The notes under the pieces are model-generated. The model worked only from the letters and a program-made list of their open reading frames with translations. It was not told the origin of the DNA and did no database searches. Shown piece by piece: positions 27,073-36,025 of a stretch of 64,000 nt of DNA (its first letter is position 1; the number at the start of each line of letters is the position of its first letter). Both the position numbers and the translations under genes were made by a program. The stretch is from positions 62,001-126,000 of the forward strand of contig JAFXNC010000043.1 of the NCBI GenBank assembly GCA_017529875.1, given 5' to 3'. The DNA is from Ruminococcus sp. (GTDB lineage: Bacteria; Bacillota; Clostridia; Oscillospirales; Ruminococcaceae).

Positions 27073-28531
27073 AGAAATCAACTATCTCTTTCTTCTTGTC
27101 TATCATCAGGTCAAAGTGCTTGTTGTATTCAAGCGGGTGCTTGTAGTTGAAGATGCGCTCCAGCCTGCCGCCTTCAAGATCGACAAGCTTTGTGGACGCC
27201 CCCGCCCCCACCGCAAGGATAGTCTGAATCTCCTCCATGATGAAGATGTTGTAAAGGCTCTCCTCGCCGGGCTTGCTCCAGCCGATGTTTTCAAGGTTTT
27301 CCAGCATATTCTTCTGCCGGTATAGGTAGTAGGGCTGATAGCCCGCCTCTGTCAGGCGCTTCGCCGCATGGTCTACCATCACCCCGGCGGGGCTGGTCAG
27401 CACCTCGCTCTTGTTGCCGGCGAAGTTCAGATCCGCCGCCCGCTTTATTGAAAGGGTATGCACCGTGATATTCTCCGGGCCGAGGTCTATAAGCCCGTCC
27501 ACCGTGGAGGCAAAGCTTTCCGGCGTGTCGGTGGGCAGCCCGGCTATTATGTCTGTGTTGATATGCTCAAAGCCCAGCTCCCGCGCCAACTCAAAGGCGC
27601 TGAAAAACTGCTCCGCGGTATGCCTGCGCCCTATCACCTCAAGGACGCTGTTATTAAGGGTCTGAGGGTTCACCGAGATCCGGGAGCAGCCGTTTTCTTT
27701 TATCGCCGCAAGCTTCTCCCGGGTTATGGTGTCGGCGCGGCCGGCCTCCACCGTGTACTCCCGGACACGGCTCATGTCAAAGCTCTCCGAAACGGTGCCC
27801 ATTATCCGGGCAAGCTGCTCCGCCTCAAATGAAGTGGGCGTGCCTCCACCGAAGTACACCGTATCAAGGCTCAGACCCAGCCTTGCCGCCAGCTCACCGG
27901 TGTATCTTATCTCCCGGCAGAGGTTGTCGATGTAGAGGGGGATGAGCTTTTTGCCGGAGCCTATCGTCTGTGAGATGAATGAGCAGTAGGAGCATCTTGT
28001 GGGACAGAAGGGTATGGACACATAAAGACTGAAGGACCTCTCCCCCACCGTTGGCATGATGCGGCTCTGCACCTGTGCGGTGCGGTAGGCGATGTCGAAC
28101 TTCTCCGGGGTGCAGTAGTACTCCCGCTCGAAGAGCTCTCTCATGGTCTCTTTGTCATAGCCCTCAGCTATGTACCTGTTGACCCGCTTCACAGGCCGCA
28201 CCCCGGTCATAACGCCCCACTTGGGCCTGATGCCGGTGAGCTCGCTCATGGCCTCATATAAGAGCTTTGATAAAACAAGCTCTCTGTCACTCCCGTCGCC
28301 GGGCGGCAGAGAGCGTACACGCTGCGTCTGTTTGCCGAGGTAGTCCGCCTTTACGGCAAGCTCCGCCGCTCCGTCCTTTTCGCTCTCGCTGATAAGCACG
28401 AAGTCGTCCCCCGCCGCATCGGTGGTGTTATCGTCAGTATAGATATGCCGAAAACGAGCCGCGGGGATAAAGAGCTTCATTACCCCCTCCAGCTCGTATT
28501 TATAGTCGTTTCCGCAGAATATAAGCGTCAT
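27056..28531 (-). CDS. hemZ: Coproporphyrinogen dehydrogenase HemZ (radical SAM)
   Basis: 491 residues. Radical SAM cysteines Cys176, Cys180 and Cys183 (FCPTRCSYC) bind the 4Fe-4S cluster; an N-terminal extension of about 160 residues is typical of HemZ. YFGGGTPTS, ISVNPQTLNN and GLPTDTPESF are family sequences shared with HemN and HemW. HemZ is linked to oxygen-independent haem synthesis, though biochemical proof is limited for this branch. It starts two bases after the MBL gene stop. Confidence 0.88.
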   Translation of the reverse strand: MTLIFCGNDYKYELEGVMKLFIPAARFRHIYTDDNTTDAAGDDFVLISESEKDGAAELAVKADYLGKQTQRVRSLPPGDGSDRELVLSKLLYEAMSELTGIRPKWGVMTGVRPVKRVNRYIAEGYDKETMRELFEREYYCTPEKFDIAYRTAQVQSRIMPTVGERSFSLYVSIPFCPTRCSYCSFISQTIGSGKKLIPLYIDNLCREIRYTGELAARLGLSLDTVYFGGGTPTSFEAEQLARIMGTVSESFDMSRVREYTVEAGRADTITREKLAAIKENGCSRISVNPQTLNNSVLEVIGRRHTAEQFFSAFELARELGFEHINTDIIAGLPTDTPESFASTVDGLIDLGPENITVHTLSIKRAADLNFAGNKSEVLTSPAGVMVDHAAKRLTEAGYQPYYLYRQKNMLENLENIGWSKPGEESLYNIFIMEEIQTILAVGAGASTKLVDLEGGRLERIFNYKHPLEYNKHFDLMIDKKKEIVDFYAEKE

Positions 28532-28532
28532 G

Positions 28533-29165
28533 TCAGATATCCCCCAGGTGGCACAGATAGGGATTGTAATGCCTCTCGGCCTCCAAAGTCGTTACGGACA
28601 TATGCCCGGGATATACGGTGTAGTCGCCGGTGAGGGCATAGATCTTCTCCAAGGAGCGTTTGAGCAGCTCGGTGTTGCCGTCGGGCATATCGGTGCGCCC
28701 CACTGAACGTGCGAACAGCGTGTCCCCGGTGAACATCTTGTCTCCCGCGATGAAGCAGCAGGAGCCGCTGGTGTGACCCGGAGTGTGCAGCACCGAGAAC
28801 TCGATCTCGTCAAGTTTCAGTATCTCGTCGTCCCCGAAGGGTATGGCGCTCTTGACGGGCTTCACCTCGCCGAGGCCGAAGAATCTTGCCACCGTGTCGC
28901 CATTGAGCAGCTTGGAGTAGTCCTTCTGGTGGATATACACCTCGCAGCCCGTGGCCTCCACCAGGTCAGCGACTGCGCCCACATGATCGAAATGCCCGTG
29001 GGTCAGGAAGATCTTTTTGAGGGTCAGTCCCAGCATCTCGATCTGCTCGAGGATATACTCGGCATCGTCGGGAGCGTCGATGAGGGCACAGCTGCCGCTG
29101 TCTCCTGCAACGATATAGCAGTTGGTGTCGCATACGCTAAGGGGCTTCAGTACAAAGACTCTCAT
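28533..29165 (-). CDS. Metallo-beta-lactamase-fold hydrolase (glyoxalase II-like)
   Basis: 210 residues, the size of YcbL-type enzymes. The zinc motif THGHFDHVGA gives H56, H58, D60 and H61; LHTPGHTSGSCCF and FTGDTLFARSVGRTD supply further ligands. It probably hydrolyses small thioesters or related substrates in the cytoplasm. It is part of the recJ-relA run, lying 12 bases after relA. Confidence 0.88.
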   Translation of the reverse strand: MRVFVLKPLSVCDTNCYIVAGDSGSCALIDAPDDAEYILEQIEMLGLTLKKIFLTHGHFDHVGAVADLVEATGCEVYIHQKDYSKLLNGDTVARFFGLGEVKPVKSAIPFGDDEILKLDEIEFSVLHTPGHTSGSCCFIAGDKMFTGDTLFARSVGRTDMPDGNTELLKRSLEKIYALTGDYTVYPGHMSVTTLEAERHYNPYLCHLGDI

Positions 29166-29177
29166 TTGGCTCCTCCT

Positions 29178-31406
29178 TTACTTGCCGCTTCTCTCAACCG
29201 AGATAACGTTCTTGATCTTCATGATCTTGGCTATCACGCCCTTGAGCTGCTCCATGCCCGCCACACTCACGGTGACGGAGAGTATGGCGTTGCCGTTTTT
29301 CAGCTCGCGGGATGTGGATTCATGGATATAAATGTTTATCATCGCCAGTGCGGAACAGACGTCCGCCAGCAAACCTATGCGGTCAACGGCGATGATGTCA
29401 AGAGTGGTCTTGAAGTAACCCCTGTTGTCCTTGACCTCAGCCCACTTGACGTTTACCCACCTGGCCTCCAGGTCGGGAAGGTCCTTCTGCTTCTGGTAGT
29501 TCTGGCAGTCGCACTTGTGTACCGAAATGCCGTGTCCCCGGGTTATGAAGCCCACGATCTCGTCGCCGGGCAGGGGGTTGCAGCACTGGGCGAACTTCAC
29601 TACGCAGTCCTCGATGCCGTCCACGATGACCCCCGAAGTGCTCTTTGCCCGGGGCTTGATGTCCTGCATCTCGGTCTCGTTCTCGCTGACGACCTTCTCG
29701 CCATAGCGCTTGTTGTATTCGGCTTTGAGCCGCTGTATCACTTTCGACAGCTGTACTCCGCCGTAACCTATGGCAGCAAAGAAGTCGTCCAGGGTCTCGC
29801 AGTTGTGACGGTGCATATCGAGGGAGAGGAAATCCTCCAGCTCCTCCTCCGGCACCCTAATCATGTTGCGCCTGAATTCTCTTTCCAGCGCCGAGCGTCC
29901 CTCGAAGATGTTCTCCTCGCGGCGCTCCTTCTTGAACCAGGATCTGATCTTCGACTTGGCCTCGTTGGTCTTGCAGAGGTTGAGCCAGGAACGGCTGGGG
30001 CCGTGACCCTCGGCGTTTGTGGTGATGATCTCGATGATCTCGCCGGTCTTGATCTGGTAGTCGAAGGACACCATCTTCTTGTCCGCCTTGGCGCCGGTCA
30101 TCCTGTGGCCTACCTGAGTGTGGATAGCGTAGGCGAAGTCGATGACGGTGGAGCCCACCGGCAGAGTTATCATGTCGCCCTTCGGGGTGAATGCGAATAC
30201 GTCCTCGGGAGCCAGGTCGTTTTTGATTGCCCTGACGATCTCCTCAACGTCGTTGGACTCCTGCTGGCTCTCGATGATCTGCCTGATCCATGCCAGACGG
30301 TTATCGTCCTTGGAGCTGCCCTTTACGCCCTCCTTGTACTTCCAGTGGGCGGCGATGCCGTATTCGGCGGTGCGGTGCATCTCATAAGTCCTGATCTGCA
30401 CTTCGAAGGGTATCCCCTGCCTGCCGATGACGGTGGTGTGCAGCGACTGGTACATATTGGGCTTAGGGGTCGAGATATAGTCTTTGAACCTGTTGGGTAT
30501 GGGAGTGAACATATCGTGTATCACGCCCAGCACGTTATAGCACTCGGTAACGGTGTTTACGATTATCCTGACGGCATAGCGGTCATAGATCTGATCTATC
30601 TCCTTGCCGTCCCGGAAGACCTTCTTGTAGATACCGTAGTTGCTCTTGACCCTGCCCTCGATGAGAGGCACCGGGTCGAAGTCCGCGGCAAGACGGGTCT
30701 CGATCTTGTACTTGATGTCGTCGATGAGCTTGCTGCGCGCCTCGCGGCGAAGCTTCATCTGCCGCTCTATCTCGGAATAGGCATAGGGGTCGAGATAGAA
30801 GAATGCAAGGTCTTCAAGCTCGTCCTTGATGGAGCGTATACCCAGGCGGTGAGCGATGGGCGCGTAGATGTTCATGGTCTCGTGGGCTATGACCCTGCGC
30901 TTGGCGTCCCGGCAGTAGTTGAGGGTGCGCATATTGTGGAGCCTGTCCGCCAGCTTGATGATGATGACCCGAATATCCTCGCTCATGGCAAGAAGTATCT
31001 TTCTGATGTTCTCCGCCTTCTGCTCGTCCTTGGTGAAGATCTCGACTTTTTCCAGCTTGGTGACGCCGTTTACCAGCATCGCCACATCGGAGCCGAATTT
31101 CTTCTGCAGCTCGTCGAGGGTACACTCGGTATCCTCCACCACGTCATGAAGGAGCGCCGCGCATATGGTATCGGTGTCCATGCCCAGTTCGAGAAGTATA
31201 TACGCCACCGTTACAGGGTGGGTGATATAGGGCTCGCCCGATTCCCGCTTCTGATCCGCGTGATAATGCTCAGCGGTCTCGTAAGCGGATACTATCTTTG
31301 ATAGATCGTACTGCTTGTCATCGTCAAGTATCTTCTGTATCAGTGCGTCGATCGTATAGACTTCGTAATGTCTCTCCGGCAATACTGTCCTGTCATTATC
31401 AGCCAC
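29178..31406 (-). CDS. relA: Bifunctional (p)ppGpp synthetase/hydrolase
   Basis: 742 residues, full length for a Gram-positive Rel. Domains in order: HD hydrolase (GEPYITHPVTVAYIL, LLHDVVEDTECTL, IKLADRLHNMRTL), synthetase (RVKSNYGIYKKVFRDGKEID, YDRYAVRIIV), TGS (VFAFTPKGDMITLPVGST, about 405-465), zinc-finger-like region (CVVKFAQCCNPLPGDEIVGF) and C-terminal ACT (about 670-740). Hydrolase residues are intact, so both activities are expected. It makes and degrades the stringent-response alarmone. A second, small HD protein lies five genes downstream. Confidence 0.96.
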   Translation of the reverse strand: MADNDRTVLPERHYEVYTIDALIQKILDDDKQYDLSKIVSAYETAEHYHADQKRESGEPYITHPVTVAYILLELGMDTDTICAALLHDVVEDTECTLDELQKKFGSDVAMLVNGVTKLEKVEIFTKDEQKAENIRKILLAMSEDIRVIIIKLADRLHNMRTLNYCRDAKRRVIAHETMNIYAPIAHRLGIRSIKDELEDLAFFYLDPYAYSEIERQMKLRREARSKLIDDIKYKIETRLAADFDPVPLIEGRVKSNYGIYKKVFRDGKEIDQIYDRYAVRIIVNTVTECYNVLGVIHDMFTPIPNRFKDYISTPKPNMYQSLHTTVIGRQGIPFEVQIRTYEMHRTAEYGIAAHWKYKEGVKGSSKDDNRLAWIRQIIESQQESNDVEEIVRAIKNDLAPEDVFAFTPKGDMITLPVGSTVIDFAYAIHTQVGHRMTGAKADKKMVSFDYQIKTGEIIEIITTNAEGHGPSRSWLNLCKTNEAKSKIRSWFKKERREENIFEGRSALEREFRRNMIRVPEEELEDFLSLDMHRHNCETLDDFFAAIGYGGVQLSKVIQRLKAEYNKRYGEKVVSENETEMQDIKPRAKSTSGVIVDGIEDCVVKFAQCCNPLPGDEIVGFITRGHGISVHKCDCQNYQKQKDLPDLEARWVNVKWAEVKDNRGYFKTTLDIIAVDRIGLLADVCSALAMINIYIHESTSRELKNGNAILSVTVSVAGMEQLKGVIAKIMKIKNVISVERSGK

Positions 31407-31417
31407 GGCAATTCCTC

Positions 31418-33445
31418 CTATCTCAGTTTTGATCTCAGTGCGGCAAGCACGGGGGCGTTTTCCAGCTCAACTTTTCCGCTCACCGGCAGTATCGTCACCC
31501 GCTGTGAGGCGGCGGATATCCCGGCAAGCCCGGTCTCGGCGAAGGCGTCGAGTATCAGCCTCAGCTTGCAGTAGTTCATTGATGCGTTTCTCGCTTTTAA
31601 ATACAACTCGTCTATCCCGGCCTGCTTGACTGCGCTGAGCAGCTTGTAGACCGCCACCAGCTCGGAGCGCTCGGGGATCATCCTTTTTAGATAAGCCTGG
31701 GGCAGCTCCTCACCGTTTTTGTATCTTTCGTAGGTGTCGCGGGCGTTAAAGTACCTGTCCTGATCCACTCCGGAGGGACGGTAGTCCACTACCCTTGCGC
31801 TCACCGACTGTCTGTTGTTGAATTCGTTTATCTCCAAAGTCACGGCAAGATCCAGCCTGTCGCGGGGCCTGATGCCCACGGTGGCAGTCTCCGCGCCGAA
31901 CATGGGCGCCTGTATCACGGCGCCGCCGCAGCTGAGCTCCAGCTTGGTGTGACGTCCGTTTGAAAGGGGCATTACTTTCAGCACCTCGGCGTTGCGCAAA
32001 GCGAATACCGGCCTTGCGTTGTCAGTGCCGAAGGGCTCCAGCGCCGACAGGCCCTTGACGTTGTCCACCGTCAGATCGGCGGGTTCGAGACAGAGGTCGC
32101 AGTCCACCGTCAGGGTGGGCATGGTCTCCAACTCAGCGGCGTATTTGTATACCCGATCGCGGAACTCGTTGAAATTCTCCGGCAGCAGGGTCATTCCCGC
32201 AGCACATTCATGCCCGCCGAAGTGATCCAGCAGGTCGGCCACGGTGGTAAGGCACTCGAAGATGTTAAAGCCCTTGACGCTCCTTGCCGAGCCCCTGAGT
32301 ACGCCGTTCTCGTCGGTGGAGATGAGTATGGTGGGCTTGCCGAAGCGTTCCAGAAGCTTTGCGGCAACTATGCCGATGACGCCGAGATGCCACCCCTCCC
32401 CCGCGATAACAAGTACACGGTGGTCAAGCAGCCCCGGGTCACGGTCGATATGCTGTAAGATGTCTTTGAGTATCTCAAGCTCGGTGCTGCGGCGCTGCTC
32501 GTTGAGGGTCATCATCTGATCCACATAGACCTCGGCCTCGTCGGCGTCCTCCGCCAGCAGAGCCTTCACCGCCGTCAGCGGCGAACCGAACCGCCCCGAG
32601 GCGTTGATGCGCGGCGCGATGCCGAAGCTTATCGACCCGGTGTTCAGCTCGTCCCGGCGCAGCCCGGACTTCTCCATGATAAGATCGAGGCCGAAATTCT
32701 CGGTGTTCTTCATGTAGCCGAGGCCGGTCTTGACGATAGTGCGGTTCTCCCCGGTGAGCGGCACCACGTCCGCCACGGTGCCCAGGGCGCAGATATCGGC
32801 GTACTGTTCCAGTATCGGGTCAGCCTCGCCGTCGTTAAGGGCGATGCAGAGCTTCAGCGCCACTCCCGCCCCGCAGAGATCCTTGTATTCCGAGGTGCAG
32901 TCGGCGCGATGGGGGTCAACTACCGCCTCAGCCCTGGGCAGGGTCTCGCCGGGCTGGTGGTGGTCGGTGACTACCAGCTTCATGCCAAGCTCGTATATCC
33001 TCTCGGCCTCCGCAATTGCGGAAATGCCGTTGTCTACCGTGAGTATCAGCCTGACGCCCTTCTGAGCCAAAGCCTCCACGGCGGCGATGCTCATGCCGTA
33101 GCCGTCGGAGCGTTCCGGGATGTAGTACATCACGTTGGCGCCCAGGGTCATCAGATAGCTGTATAAAATGGTGGTGGCGGTCACGCCGTCACAGTCGTAG
33201 TCGCCGTAAATGCAGATGAGCTCGTTGTTGTCCACAGCCTCATTGACCGCATCTGCGGCCTTCTGCATATCGGTAATGGTAAAGGGGTCAGCCAGTCCGT
33301 TGTCTGTGAAAAGCTCCGCCACAGCCTCCAGCTCACGGTACCCGCGGGAGTTGAGCACCTTCAGCGTGAGGGGCGACAGATCGCAGCGAGCCGCCATACT
33401 GCGGACCTCCGCCGGATCGTATTCATGAATCTTCCATCTTTTCAT
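31418..33445 (-). CDS. recJ: Single-stranded-DNA exonuclease RecJ
   Basis: 675 residues. DHH phosphoesterase motifs are visible: IYGDYDCDGVTATT (about 79-92), DNGISA, VVTDHHQPGE (about 156-165) and the DHHA1 motif GGHECAAGMTL (about 395-405). The C-terminal OB-fold and extra domain complete the usual length. It degrades single-stranded DNA 5' to 3' in repair and recombination. It is the first gene of the eight-gene minus-strand run, 11 bases ahead of relA. Confidence 0.93.
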   Translation of the reverse strand: MKRWKIHEYDPAEVRSMAARCDLSPLTLKVLNSRGYRELEAVAELFTDNGLADPFTITDMQKAADAVNEAVDNNELICIYGDYDCDGVTATTILYSYLMTLGANVMYYIPERSDGYGMSIAAVEALAQKGVRLILTVDNGISAIAEAERIYELGMKLVVTDHHQPGETLPRAEAVVDPHRADCTSEYKDLCGAGVALKLCIALNDGEADPILEQYADICALGTVADVVPLTGENRTIVKTGLGYMKNTENFGLDLIMEKSGLRRDELNTGSISFGIAPRINASGRFGSPLTAVKALLAEDADEAEVYVDQMMTLNEQRRSTELEILKDILQHIDRDPGLLDHRVLVIAGEGWHLGVIGIVAAKLLERFGKPTILISTDENGVLRGSARSVKGFNIFECLTTVADLLDHFGGHECAAGMTLLPENFNEFRDRVYKYAAELETMPTLTVDCDLCLEPADLTVDNVKGLSALEPFGTDNARPVFALRNAEVLKVMPLSNGRHTKLELSCGGAVIQAPMFGAETATVGIRPRDRLDLAVTLEINEFNNRQSVSARVVDYRPSGVDQDRYFNARDTYERYKNGEELPQAYLKRMIPERSELVAVYKLLSAVKQAGIDELYLKARNASMNYCKLRLILDAFAETGLAGISAASQRVTILPVSGKVELENAPVLAALRSKLR

Positions 33446-33476
33446 AGCACTGACCTCTTTTAAATGATAATGTTAT

Positions 33477-33505
33477 ATTATAACACATTGTCAGTGATTT
33501 TTCAA
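33477..33505 (-). promoter_or_regulatory. Promoter of the recJ-relA operon
   Basis: On the minus strand TTGAAA (33505-33500), 17 bases, TATAAT (33482-33477). It lies 32 bases before the recJ start. Confidence 0.8.
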
Positions 33506-33643
33506 GCCACCCCGGGGCGGTCAAAAATGAATATTTTGTTAATCATCGCCGGATCACAATGCTCTGCACATCACCGACCAAGAAAACCTATCACATGACA
33601 GTATACACACGGCGCAGTTGTACGTTTCTCTGCCCCAGTCCGA

Positions 33644-33936
33644 CCCCGCCGTCAAACAAAAGCAGCCGCCCTTTGCAAGCTTGCAAAAGGCGGCATTCGG
33701 TGGTGCACCGCGTGCACCCCGCCGTCAAACAAAATGAGCCGCCCTTTGCAAGCTTGCAAAAGGCGGCATTCGGTGGTGCACCGCGTGCACCCCGCCGTCA
33801 AACAAAAGCAGCCGCCCTTTGCAAGTTTGCAAAAGGCGGCATTCGGTGGTGCACCGCGTGCACCCCGCCGTCAAACAAAATGAGCCGCCCTTTGCAAGTT
33901 TGCAAAAGGCGGCATCCGGTGGTGCACCGCGTGCAC
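33644..33936. repeat. Tandem repeat, four copies of a 73-bp unit
   Basis: Units begin with CCCCGCCGTCAAACAAAA at 33644, 33717, 33790 and 33863. Each holds two hairpins: GCCGCC...GGCGGC around TTTGCAAG/CTTGCAAA, and GGTGCA/TGCACC around CCGCG. Units 1 and 3 carry AAGCAGCC where units 2 and 4 carry AATGAGCC. Units 1 and 2 carry GCAAGCTTGC where 3 and 4 carry GCAAGTTTGC. The array lies directly after the 3' end of tRNA-Leu (minus strand). Open frames through it are artefacts of a period not divisible by three. Nothing else is recognised between recJ and the array (33506-33643). Confidence 0.95.
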
Positions 33937-33937
33937 T

Positions 33938-34020
<83 letters not shown>

Positions 34021-34115
34021 GGATGTCAGTAATTATATCACATTTTCCGCCCTCTGTCAAGCGGGACGGCGACGGCTGAGTTTATAAAATGTTCAGAATT
34101 TTCCTTGCAAAGCCC

Positions 34116-34144
34116 TTGACAACTGCCCTGCGGTATGGTATAAT
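34116..34144 (+). promoter_or_regulatory. Promoter of the tRNA-Gly/Arg/His cluster
   Basis: TTGACA (34116-34121), 17 bases, TATAAT (34139-34144), a perfect consensus, 30 bases before tRNA-Gly. Confidence 0.88.
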
Positions 34145-34174
34145 GAATTTTGTGACCGACAGGGTCATAACTAT

Positions 34175-34248
34175 GCGGGTGTAGTTCAGTGGTAGAACTC
34201 CAGCCTTCCAAGCTGGCCATGTGGGTTCGATTCCCATCACCCGCTCCA
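34175..34248 (+). tRNA. tRNA-Gly (anticodon TCC)
   Basis: Starts GCGGGTGTAGTTCAGTGG, anticodon loop CTTCCAA, T-arm GGGTTCGATTCCC, acceptor CACCCGC plus T and encoded CCA. Confidence 0.96.
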
Positions 34249-34267
34249 CGCACCGATCGGTGCTGCT

Positions 34268-34344
34268 GCGCCCTTAGCTCAGCTGGATAGAGCAACTGCC
34301 TTCTAAGCAGTAGGCCACTGGTTCGAGTCCAGTAGGGCGCGCCA
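34268..34344 (+). tRNA. tRNA-Arg (anticodon TCT)
   Basis: Starts GCGCCCTTAGCTCAGCTGG, anticodon loop CTTCTAA, T-arm TGGTTCGAGTCCA, acceptor AGGGCGC plus G and encoded CCA. Confidence 0.96.
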
Positions 34345-34349
34345 TATAC

Positions 34350-34424
34350 GGTGGGTATAGCGTAGTTGGTTAACGCGTCAGTTTGTGGCACTGAAGACCA
34401 TCGGTTCGAATCCGATTACCCACC
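34350..34424 (+). tRNA. tRNA-His (anticodon GTG)
   Basis: Acceptor GTGGGTA pairs with TACCCAC. G at 34350 (G-1) faces C73, the His identity pair. The anticodon loop contains TTGTGGC and the T-arm is CGGTTCGAATCCG. The three bases after C73 are CTC, so CCA is not encoded, unlike the three neighbouring tRNAs. Confidence 0.95.
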
Positions 34425-34428
34425 CTCC

Positions 34429-34457
34429 AACGCCCCGCAGTCTGCGGGGCGTTTTTT
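34429..34457 (+). terminator. Terminator of the tRNA cluster
   Basis: AACGCCCCGCA pairs with TGCGGGGCGTT, followed by a T-run to 34457. Confidence 0.9.
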
Positions 34458-34474
34458 GTGTATTGATATCCGTA

Positions 34475-34503
34475 TTGACAGCGCCCTGTTAAAGTGCTAT
34501 AAT
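34475..34503 (+). promoter_or_regulatory. Promoter of leuB
   Basis: TTGACA (34475-34480), 17 bases, TATAAT (34498-34503); the leader is only about 30 bases, leaving no room for a T-box or leader peptide. Confidence 0.85.
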
Positions 34504-34540
34504 GTAAAAGCAGAATAAATCTTTGCAAAGGAGAGTTTAT

Positions 34541-35626
34541 ATGAACAAAAAAATAGCCGTAATAAAAGGCGACGGCATCGGCCCCGAGATCGTGACCGAG
34601 GCCATGAAGGTCCTCGACCGTGTAGCAGAAATCTACGGACATGAGTTCGAGTATGAGCAGCTGCTCATGGGCGGAGCCTCTATCGACGTCAACGGCGTCC
34701 CCCTCACCGAGGAGACTATCGCGCGGTGCAAGGCCTCCGACGCCGTGCTCATGGGCTCTATCGGCGGCGACACCAACACCTCCCCCTGGTACAAACTGCC
34801 CCCCGAAAAGCGCCCCGAGGCGGGTCTGCTGGGCATCAGAAAAGCCCTCGGACTCTTCGCCAACCTGCGTCCTTCGGTGCTCTATCCCCAGCTGGCAGGC
34901 GCCTGCCCCCTCAAAGAGGAGATCAGCGCCAAGGGCTTTGATATGCTCATCATGCGCGAGCTCACCGGTGGCCTCTACTTCGGCGCAAGAAAGACCGAGG
35001 AGATCGACGGCGTCATGACCGCCATCGACACCCTGACCTACAATGAGAACGAGATCAGGCGCATCGCCGTCAAGGCCTTCGACGTTGCCATGAAGCGCCG
35101 CAAGAAGGTCACAAGCGTTGACAAGGCCAACGTCCTGGATTCCTCCCGCCTGTGGAGAAAGGTGGTCAACGAGGTAGCAAAGGACTACCCCGAGGTCAAG
35201 CTGGAGCATATGCTGGTGGACAACTCCGCTATGCAGCTTGTCAAGGACCCCGCTCAGTTCGACGTTATGGTAACAGAGAATATGTTCGGCGACATCCTCT
35301 CGGACGAGGCCTCCATGATAACCGGCTCTATCGGTATGCTGGCATCCGCCTCCATGAACGAGACCAAGTTCGGCCTCTATGAGCCCTCCGGCGGCTCGGC
35401 TCCCGATATCGCGGGGCAGAACAAGGCCAACCCCATAGCCACGATCCTGTCGGCAGCGATGATGCTGCGGTTCTCCTTCGATATGCAGGCGGAGGCCGAC
35501 GCCGTAGAGAACGCCGTCAAGACGGTGCTGGACAACGGCATCAGAACAGGCGACATCATGTCCGAGGGCATGACCCTGGTATCCTGCTCCGGCATGGGCG
35601 ACGCCATTGCCGCAGCCATAAAGTAA
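34541..35626 (+). CDS. leuB: 3-isopropylmalate dehydrogenase
   Basis: 361 residues. Third step of leucine synthesis, NAD-dependent oxidative decarboxylation. Starts [16 protein letters not shown]. The substrate-binding helix [23 protein letters not shown], and the signature [20 protein letters not shown] with [20 protein letters not shown] are all present. The start at 34541 has AAAGGAG eight bases upstream; an ATG-like codon at 34523 lies before the ribosome site. Other leu genes are not in the window. It stands alone between a promoter and a terminator. Confidence 0.96.
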   Translation: MNKKIAVIKGDGIGPEIVTEAMKVLDRVAEIYGHEFEYEQLLMGGASIDVNGVPLTEETIARCKASDAVLMGSIGGDTNTSPWYKLPPEKRPEAGLLGIRKALGLFANLRPSVLYPQLAGACPLKEEISAKGFDMLIMRELTGGLYFGARKTEEIDGVMTAIDTLTYNENEIRRIAVKAFDVAMKRRKKVTSVDKANVLDSSRLWRKVVNEVAKDYPEVKLEHMLVDNSAMQLVKDPAQFDVMVTENMFGDILSDEASMITGSIGMLASASMNETKFGLYEPSGGSAPDIAGQNKANPIATILSAAMMLRFSFDMQAEADAVENAVKTVLDNGIRTGDIMSEGMTLVSCSGMGDAIAAAIK

Positions 35627-35640
35627 ACAGCATACAAAAC

Positions 35641-35679
35641 GCCCCGGTGAGCATCAGCGCATCACCGGGACGCTTTTTT
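35641..35679 (+). terminator. Terminator of leuB
   Basis: CCCCGGTGA pairs with TCACCGGGA around a short loop, followed by TTTTTTT. Confidence 0.8.
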
Positions 35680-35874
35680 ATTTGTCTTTCTTCTGTTCGA
35701 TCATATCTCTTTTATCATTTTGTTACATAGAGGAACATCGTGCAGTTGTCAGGGTCAAGCTTGTGATTCAGCCCGGCAAAAGGTTCAAGGATCTTTGCAA
35801 ACGGCTTGTGGATCTATCATATACAAAACATCAGCGAACGCCGCACAAAAACCAGCATCCCAGGAAGCAGGCTA

Positions 35875-36010
35875 AAAGAAAAAAAGAAGAAAGAATAAAG
35901 AATAAAGAACAATTAAGGTATCGCCTGCGGCGATGATTTTAAAATCGTCCGCTTTGCGGACACCTTAACTATTCTTTATTCTTTATTCTTTCTTCTTTAT
36001 TATTTATTAA
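35875..36010. repeat. Modular palindromic repeat, copy I
   Basis: Terminal inverted repeats of AAAGAATAAAGAATA type (35885-35912) and TATTCTTTATTCTTT (35970-35990) enclose a core at 35917-35964. The core has two hairpins: TCGCC-TGC-GGCGA and GTCCGC-TTT-GCGGAC, joined by GATTTTAAAATC. It lies between converging genes (leuB and the lipoprotein gene). Other copies are at 43386, 51997 and 54476. Between the leuB terminator and this element (35680-35874) nothing was recognised. Confidence 0.85.
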
Positions 36011-36025
36011 GTACCTCGGTTTACG

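Noticed and set aside
28773-31301. 842-codon open frame on the plus strand opposite relA
   Set aside because: A shadow frame of the GC-rich relA gene, whose product is full length with all domains.
33644-33936. Possible CRISPR array
   Set aside because: The whole 73-bp unit is conserved, with no unique spacers and no cas genes nearby.
35682-35936. 84-codon open frame after leuB
   Set aside because: It begins in a terminator and ends in the palindromic repeat; composition is Lys-rich from AAAGAA sequence, with no ribosome site.
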